Positions 6,650 through 10,742 of a stretch of 10,742 nt of DNA are shown piece by piece; the stretch's first letter is position 1, and the number at the start of each line of letters is the position of its first letter. This DNA comes from Acidobacteriota bacterium (lineage in GTDB: Bacteria; Acidobacteriota; Terriglobia; Bryobacterales; JACQDG01). The stretch lies in assembly GCA_016201185.1 (NCBI GenBank), contig JACQDG010000353.1:1-10742 (forward strand), written 5' to 3'. The notes under the pieces are model-generated. The model did no database searches, was not told the DNA's origin, and saw only the letters and a program-made list of their open reading frames with translations. A program made the translations under genes and the position numbers.

Positions 6650-7474
6650 ATGGATGTGTTTGAGGAAATGGTCCGGCTGCGCCGGGTGGGTCAGAAATCG
6701 GCGCTGTGCACGATCGTCGACGTCCGCGGCTCCATCCCCAGCTTCCTCAGCGCCAAGGTGCTGGTGCGCGAGGACGGTTCGATGGTCGGGACCATCGGCG
6801 GCGGTTGCGTCGAGGCTGAAGTGTGGAACGCCGCGCGCGAGGTGATCGAGACGGAGAAGCCGCGCCACCTCAGTTTCAACCTGGGCCAGGACGCCGCCTA
6901 CGACAACGGCTTGATCTGCGGCGGCCAGCTTGACGTGTTCATCGAGCCCGTGCTGCCGATTCCCTCCGCCTACATTTTCGGCGCCGGCCACATCTCGAAA
7001 AGCCTGTCGAAGATCGCCGGCCAGGCCGGCTTTCGCGTGGCGGTGATCGACAACCGCGAGGCCTTCGCCAACCGCGAGCGCTTCCCGGACGTGGACGAGG
7101 TGATGGCGGCCGAGTATGAAGAGGTCTTCGACAAGCTGAACGTCAACGAGAGCTCCTATCTGGTGATCGTTACCCGCGGCCACCGCGACGACATGCGGGT
7201 GCTGCGCTGGGCCGTCAGCACCCCGGCCCGCTATATCGGCATGATCGGCAGCAAGCGCAAGGCCGTCAACGTGATCAAGGAGCTCGAAAAGGAAGGCATT
7301 CCGCGCGAGCGCTTCGAGCGCGTCCACTCGCCGATGGGCTTGGAGCTGAATGCCATCACGCCGGAGGAGATCGCCGTCAGCGTGGTGGCGGAGATGATCG
7401 GCGTGCGCCGCAACGCCCACGCCGGGTGGAATCCGCTCTCCAAGTCGGTATTTGCTCTCGGAATCATGAAGTGA
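6650..7474 (+). CDS. xdhC: XdhC/CoxI family molybdenum-cofactor maturation protein
   Basis: XdhC proteins bind molybdenum cofactor, help convert it to the sulfurated form and deliver it to xanthine dehydrogenase-family hydroxylases in the cytoplasm. This 274-residue protein has both usual domains. The N-terminal XdhC_CoxI domain (about 5-100) carries TIVDVRGS (21-28), SAKVLVREDG (34-43), the loop TIGGGCVEAEVW (48-59) and LICGGQLDVFIEP (88-100). The C-terminal Rossmann domain (about 106-252) carries YIFGAGHIS (108-116), VIVTRGH (172-178), YIGMIGSKRK (195-204) and ITPEEIAVS (236-244). Length and motifs are full. The ATG at 6650 fits the usual MD.(F/Y)EE start; a second ATG at 6668 would remove conserved residues. 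No Shine-Dalgarno sequence precedes 6650 and a TATAAT box ends 8 bases before it, so the mRNA may be leaderless. It is followed, with a 4-base overlap, by a mocA-like gene, which supports a role in cofactor maturation. The client enzyme is not in the window. Confidence 0.92.
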   Translation: MDVFEEMVRLRRVGQKSALCTIVDVRGSIPSFLSAKVLVREDGSMVGTIGGGCVEAEVWNAAREVIETEKPRHLSFNLGQDAAYDNGLICGGQLDVFIEPVLPIPSAYIFGAGHISKSLSKIAGQAGFRVAVIDNREAFANRERFPDVDEVMAAEYEEVFDKLNVNESSYLVIVTRGHRDDMRVLRWAVSTPARYIGMIGSKRKAVNVIKELEKEGIPRERFERVHSPMGLELNAITPEEIAVSVVAEMIGVRRNAHAGWNPLSKSVFALGIMK

Positions 7475-8067
7475 GACCTGCCGGGATTATCCTGGCCGCC
7501 GGCGAATCGAGCCGCATGGGCCGGGACAAGGCGCTGCTCGACTACGGTGGCGCTACGTTCCTCGAGCACCTCATCCGGCTTTTCCTCCCGCGCGTTTCAC
7601 CGGTGGTCGTGGTGCTCGGGCACCATGCCGCCGAGATTCGCGGTGCCCTCGCGCCGCGGCCCGGCCTCCAGGTGGTGATCAACAAGGGCTATCAGGCAGG
7701 TCAGCTTTCCTCGCTCCAGACGGGAATCCGGGCGCTCCCGGCGGCATCTCCCGCGGCGCTCGTGACGCTCGTCGATCACCAGTCGGTAGCGGCGGCGACG
7801 ATCGACGCCATGCTGGACCGCTTTCGCTCCGCTGCGCCGGCTCTCGTGATTCCCCGTTGCCAGGGCCGCCGGGGCCACCCCGTGCTGTTCTCCCGACGGC
7901 TGCTCGATGAAATCCTGGCCTTGCCTCCCTCCGCCAGCGCCAAGCAGGTGGTCCATGCCCATCAGCAAGACACAAGCTATCTGGACGTGAACGACCCCGG
8001 CGTCTGGCGGGACATCGACAGCCCGGCCGATTACAAGACTTTAATGGAAGATGCCACCGCGCCGTAA
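7471..8067 (+). CDS. mocA: MobA/MocA-like molybdenum-cofactor nucleotidyltransferase
   Basis: A 198-residue MobA-like NTP transferase. The best guess is that it adds CMP to molybdopterin, as MocA does for xanthine dehydrogenase-type enzymes. The N-terminus has the nucleotide-binding signature LAAGESSRMGRDKALL (8-23), followed by VVVVLGHHAAEI (45-56), NKGYQAGQLSSLQTGI (71-86), a metal-binding segment LVTLVDHQSV (97-106), GRRGHPVLF (132-140) and DIDSPADY (181-188). The Asp of the DxP-type motif is kept (Asp102), but the usual CDQP or GDQP is VDHQ here. The start is GTG at 7471, which overlaps the xdhC stop as GTGA and suggests translational coupling. It places the LAAG motif at residue 8, as is typical; an upstream in-frame GTG at 7426 would add 15 non-conserved residues. 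Pairing with xdhC favours MocA over MobA (GMP transfer) or other sugar-nucleotide transferases, but specificity is not proven. Confidence 0.8.
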   Translation: MRPAGIILAAGESSRMGRDKALLDYGGATFLEHLIRLFLPRVSPVVVVLGHHAAEIRGALAPRPGLQVVINKGYQAGQLSSLQTGIRALPAASPAALVTLVDHQSVAAATIDAMLDRFRSAAPALVIPRCQGRRGHPVLFSRRLLDEILALPPSASAKQVVHAHQQDTSYLDVNDPGVWRDIDSPADYKTLMEDATAP

Positions 8068-8078
8068 GGAAGCGGTCC

Positions 8079-9356
8079 TCAGCGTTGCAAGCCGGGCTGG
8101 TTGGGATTGACAGGGATTATGGGTCCGGGCTGGCCCGGAGAGCGGCTGGGGTGAGCCGGCTGACCGGGTGGATTTTGGGGGATCACGCCCATCGCCCCGA
8201 CCATGCTGGTGTCCTTGCGGTAGTCGTAAACAAATTCCCAGTGATTGTAAGTCTCCTGTTCCAGGTAGACCTTGATGCCCCGCTCCTTGGCCTTGCTGGC
8301 GACGCCGGCGATTCCTCCGCCGAAAGTGCTGCCGCCTGCCGCGCCGCCGAAAAGATTGCCGCCAGAGCCGCCAAACAGGTTGCTGCCGCCTGAGCCGCTT
8401 TGCAGTCCGCCCGGCCCGCCGCCCTGCAACCCCTGCAACCCGCCGGGACGAGGTGACGTCAAGATCTGGCCGATGATCCTGGCCGCTTCATTGCCAACGC
8501 CCGGCCCGCTGCCGAATCCTCCCGCGCCGGGAAATCCTGCCCCGCCGGCGGCCGGACTTGCGCCAAACCCACCCGGCCCGGGGAAGGCCTGGCCGCCCGG
8601 AGCGCCGGGACCCCCCTGGAACGGGCTTACTTGCGCCATCCCGCCAGGACCCGGAAATCGCAAGCCCGACGCGCCTGTCCCCACGGCCATTCCCTGCGGG
8701 CCACCCGCCGAGGCCGGAGATGCCCCCGGCTGCCCCGGAACGCCGGCAGGCTGGTTTCCAGGAGCACTCACGAGGGGCGAGCCGAAACTTTGAGGCTGGC
8801 CGGGGTTCGTGCCCTCGCTGCTGTCAAGGGGGGCCCCGTCGGGTGACGGGTTGGGGGGCTGCTGATTCACGCCGGCCCGAAGCCGGTCTGCCATACCGGT
8901 GATCTGGCCCGCGCCTGGGCTCGCCGTACCGCTGGTCTCAGGACCCGGGGGGCTGTTCTCCGAGCCGCTCTCGCCTTCCGGTTTTTTCTTGGGCTTGTCG
9001 TACACTTGCGAATCGGTGAAAACGCCCGCCGGCCCGATGTGGATAATGCGCCAATCGTCCTTCTTGGTGATGGGATCCTCATATTTCTTGCGGAGGAAGC
9101 GGACGTTATTAGTGTTCTCGAGCTCTTCCATGCGGGCCGGGTATTTATGGAACTTCCGGAAGTAGAGCTGGATGGCGCGGGAGTACTGGCCGCCGCGATA
9201 AATCAGCTCGTCTTCCTTGCCCCGCTGGGCCTCGAAGGCGGCGCGCGGCAGGGAAAGAGCCACCAGGATGGCCATCACCGCCCCCAAAAACAACACGACC
9301 AGCAGGGCGTAGCCTTGCTCGCGTCTGGGCTCACGTCTGGCTGCGGGTCGTCGCAC
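8079..9356 (-). CDS. Prepilin-like protein with long Gly/Pro-rich region
   Basis: A 425-residue protein, last in the pilN-O-P cluster. Residues 1-15 are a basic leader with seven arginines ending in Gly15. Residues 16-38 (YALLVVLFLGAVMAILVAL and on) form the hydrophobic helix of a type IV prepilin or type II pseudopilin. Cleavage after Gly15 is predicted, but mature position 5 is Val rather than the usual Glu. Residues 39-110 (GKEDELIYRGGQYSRAIQLY, FRKFHKYP, EDPITKKDDWRII) look like a GspG-type pilin head. Residues about 122-347 are rich in Gly, Pro, Ser, Ala and Gln, probably disordered, with LFGGSGG/LFGGAAGG copies at 327-341. A conserved-looking segment follows (IAGVASKAKERGIKVY, then HWEFVYDYRKD, 349-382), then a Pro-rich tail. 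The start is GTG at 9356, three bases after the pilP stop, with GGAAAG seven bases upstream. I infer a minor pilin or assembly factor. No function is established. Confidence 0.75.
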   Translation of the reverse strand: MRRPAARREPRREQGYALLVVLFLGAVMAILVALSLPRAAFEAQRGKEDELIYRGGQYSRAIQLYFRKFHKYPARMEELENTNNVRFLRKKYEDPITKKDDWRIIHIGPAGVFTDSQVYDKPKKKPEGESGSENSPPGPETSGTASPGAGQITGMADRLRAGVNQQPPNPSPDGAPLDSSEGTNPGQPQSFGSPLVSAPGNQPAGVPGQPGASPASAGGPQGMAVGTGASGLRFPGPGGMAQVSPFQGGPGAPGGQAFPGPGGFGASPAAGGAGFPGAGGFGSGPGVGNEAARIIGQILTSPRPGGLQGLQGGGPGGLQSGSGGSNLFGGSGGNLFGGAAGGSTFGGGIAGVASKAKERGIKVYLEQETYNHWEFVYDYRKDTSMVGAMGVIPQNPPGQPAHPSRSPGQPGPIIPVNPNQPGLQR

Positions 9357-9359
9357 GGT

Positions 9360-10055
9360 CTAGCTTTCCTGCAGAGGAAGCGTCTGCTGGCTCTTGAACT
9401 GCAGGTCCTCCACCACCATAGCATTGAGTCCGATGCGGACCACCCGGTAGCGCTTCTTGATCACTTCGCCTTCGACGGCGACGATGATCTCTTCCCCGTC
9501 CATCAGAAAGGCGCGGCGACGCGAATCCCCGGCCCGGGCCGCATATCCATAATACTTCATATTCACCGGGGGCGCAGTGGGCTCGGCGGGCTTGGCGGGA
9601 GTGCCGTCGGAAGCCAAACCAGCCTTCGCCGCGGCGGCGGCTGCTTCCTTCTTTGCGGCCGCGATCTGCTGCGGTGTCGGCTTGGGCTTGGCGGCGCCGA
9701 ACTGGAACAGGTTGCGTTCCACGCCCTCGTAGTTCACGGCTTGCACCTTGGCCAGCAGGTCGGTGCGCAGGGTGGGGTCCATTTTCAAAGGATCCGGCCC
9801 TTCCCCCGGCTTGCTTCGCTTGAGCACGGGCTTGAAGTCATTGCTCGTACGGACGGCGGCGCGGGCCTTAGGCGTAGTGCGGCTATCGAGAATTTCGTCG
9901 GCCCCCAGGCGAATTTGCCGGGCGGCCGGCGCCGGCCTGGCCGCCGGGGCCGCGACATCGGGCGGGGACATAAACTGCTGATATAGCAAGTAGCCCGCCA
10001 GGGACAACAGCGCCACGAGCAATATGACCTTTTTGCGCTCCGTCCCGATTTTCAT
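9360..10055 (-). CDS. pilP: PilP/GspC-like inner-membrane pilus assembly protein
   Basis: A 231-residue bitopic protein likely to link the inner-membrane PilN/PilO complex to the secretin in the periplasm. Residues 1-9 are basic, 10-28 (VILLVALLSLAGYLLYQQF) form a single membrane helix, and 30-165 are a Pro/Ala-rich periplasmic linker containing ERNLFQF (113-119), similar to the RNPF-type motif before the GspC/PilP homology region. There is also an Ala/Lys-rich stretch at 131-146. Residues 166-228 form a small beta domain (MKYYGYA, RRAFLMDGEEIIVAVEGEVI, YRVVRIGLNAMVVED) like the GspC/PilP HR domain. There is no lipobox, so this is not a lipoprotein PilP of the Pseudomonas type; GspC is an equally good name. 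The ATG at 10055 overlaps the pilO stop as ATGA. The identification rests on topology, the final domain and gene order rather than strong residue identity. Confidence 0.7.
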   Translation of the reverse strand: MKIGTERKKVILLVALLSLAGYLLYQQFMSPPDVAAPAARPAPAARQIRLGADEILDSRTTPKARAAVRTSNDFKPVLKRSKPGEGPDPLKMDPTLRTDLLAKVQAVNYEGVERNLFQFGAAKPKPTPQQIAAAKKEAAAAAAKAGLASDGTPAKPAEPTAPPVNMKYYGYAARAGDSRRRAFLMDGEEIIVAVEGEVIKKRYRVVRIGLNAMVVEDLQFKSQQTLPLQES

Positions 10056-10645
10056 GTCTCTCTCACGAAGGCGTCCAGCTTGATGGTCACGTTCAGCGCT
10101 CCGCCGGACTGCGCCCCCGACTGCTGCGGCGCCGCCCCCAGGCTCTGGATGATCAGGAACCGCTGCGATTTATCCAGCAGGTTCAAGAACTTCACCAGAC
10201 TGTCGTAGCTGCCCTGCAAGCCCCCCGTTACCGTCATCATGCTCAGCGTGTCGCTGCCCTCGATCGGCTCGACCTCGAAGGTCCGCTCCCGCAGCTCCAC
10301 TCCGGCCATCTTGCCGGCCTGGTCCAGCTCCGAGACGATGGCCGAAAAGGCCGTGCGGCGCGGCATGGTGAGGCTACCGAGCAGCTTGTCCCCTTCGGTC
10401 CGCGCCGTCTCCACCTTACCCACAATGGCGGAAAGCGTCTGCACCTGCTTCGAGCGGTCGGCGACCTGGCGGCGGATGTTGGCCAGTTGCTGCGCGCGGT
10501 TGCGGTCCGATTCCCCCAGCGGGCCGATGGCGAAAAGATAGAAGACCACGTCGAACAGGAACAGGGCCGCCAGGACGATCCGAACCTTCCGGAGCGGCCC
10601 CGGTTCGGCTATCCATCGGCTCGCAAACTTAAAGCTTTTGGTCAT
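10052..10645 (-). CDS. pilO: PilO-like type IV pilus inner-membrane protein
   Basis: A 197-residue protein with PilO topology. It has a short cytoplasmic N-terminus with basic residues, one membrane helix at about 21-41 (VRIVLAALFLFDVVFYLFAI), a predicted coiled coil at about 44-85 (RNRAQQLANIRRQVADRSKQ onward) and a ferredoxin-like periplasmic domain from about 97. That domain includes LTMPRRTAFSAIVSELDQAG, VELRERTFEVEPI and LQGSYDSLVKFLNLLDKSQR, the last being the most PilO-like segment. PilO pairs with PilN in the alignment complex between the inner-membrane platform and the secretin. GspM is the type II secretion counterpart and cannot be fully excluded. The ATG at 10645 lies inside the end of the upstream gene (17-base overlap). 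A 4-base ATGA overlap links it to the downstream pilP-like gene, so translation is probably coupled across all three. Confidence 0.8.
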   Translation of the reverse strand: MTKSFKFASRWIAEPGPLRKVRIVLAALFLFDVVFYLFAIGPLGESDRNRAQQLANIRRQVADRSKQVQTLSAIVGKVETARTEGDKLLGSLTMPRRTAFSAIVSELDQAGKMAGVELRERTFEVEPIEGSDTLSMMTVTGGLQGSYDSLVKFLNLLDKSQRFLIIQSLGAAPQQSGAQSGGALNVTIKLDAFVRET

Positions 10646-10742
10646 AGATGACGGTCACCCGAAAACGAAAGAGCGGCTGATTCTCCGTGGGCGGAGCATC
10701 CCCGTGCAGAACCGGGGAGTGAAACTGTTCGGAACTCTCCAG
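10629..10742 (-). CDS. pilN: C-terminal end of probable PilN
   Basis: Thirty-seven codons of an open frame enter from the right edge and end at TAA (10631-10629). The peptide starts LESSEQFHSPVLHG and ends FRFRVTVIYDQKL. An acidic/Ser segment followed by a closing beta strand of the form FR...V.Y resembles the end of PilN/GspL-type fimbrial assembly proteins. Its position, overlapping the start of a PilO-like gene by 17 bases, is the main reason for the name. PilN would form the inner-membrane heterodimer with PilO and contact cytoplasmic PilM. Too little sequence is present to test this on its own. Confidence 0.6.
   Translation of the reverse strand: MESSEQFHSPVLHGDAPPTENQPLFRFRVTVIYDQKL

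Noticed and set aside
5632..6663. A 343-codon open frame on the plus strand opposite the reductase gene
   Set aside because: Its translation has no recognisable motif and it mirrors a well-conserved MDR gene; long antisense frames are common at this GC content.
6635..7420. A 261-codon minus-strand frame opposite xdhC
   Set aside because: The xdhC frame carries all family motifs; the antisense product is His/Asp/Ala-rich with no domain signal.
8124..8139. GC-rich hairpin (TCCGGG, CTGG loop, CCCGGA) near the convergent gene ends
   Set aside because: There is no T-run on either side and it lies in Ser/Pro/Gly codons of the prepilin-like gene, so it is probably chance rather than a terminator.
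9006..9986. A 326-codon plus-strand frame opposite the pilP and prepilin-like genes
   Set aside because: No motif or ribosome site was seen, and it spans the boundary between two better supported minus-strand genes.

Overview
The window looks like an ordinary chromosomal segment of a high-GC member of the Acidobacteriota, most likely the Bryobacterales/Solibacter side. The clearest taxonomic clue is the large secreted protein at 2616-5549. It joins a seven-bladed SBBP propeller to the C-terminal domain known as TIGR03437, a domain first described from Solibacter usitatus. An AroD-AroE fusion and a pilN-pilO-pilP cluster ending in an unusual prepilin-like gene fit the same group. No mobile element, CRISPR array, tRNA, rRNA or defence locus was seen, and every gene sits within about 170 bases of the next.

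Left part (1-2448, minus strand): an aromatic amino acid unit. A bifunctional 3-dehydroquinate dehydratase/shikimate dehydrogenase (aroDE) is followed 19 bases later by trpE, which runs off the left edge. One transcript would thus supply two central shikimate steps and the first committed step from chorismate to tryptophan.

Middle (2449-6649): a 167-base divergent intergenic region drives aroDE to the left and the secreted SBBP/TIGR03437 protein to the right. A convergent NAD(P)H-dependent medium-chain reductase follows on the minus strand. It keeps the four-cysteine structural zinc site and lacks the catalytic zinc ligands.

Right-middle (6650-8067, plus strand): xdhC and a mocA-like nucleotidyltransferase overlap by 4 bases (GTGA). 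They are predicted to mature and insert the molybdenum cofactor of xanthine dehydrogenase-type hydroxylases. The enzyme's own structural genes are not in the window. xdhC and the reductase share a very short divergent spacer with a palindromic -10 box, and xdhC may be translated from a leaderless mRNA.

Right end (8079-10742, minus strand): a type IV pilus / type II secretion inner-membrane cluster, transcribed pilN (3' end only) > pilO > pilP > a 425-residue prepilin-like protein. The genes overlap or nearly abut. The last gene carries a roughly 220-residue Gly/Pro-rich stretch between its pilin-like head and a short structured tail, and is the least ordinary protein here.

I did not find a convincing new multi-gene system. 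The items most worth a second look are the Gly/Pro-rich prepilin-like protein, the symmetric promoter with a possible leaderless xdhC, and the cysteine-paired insertion in the propeller.
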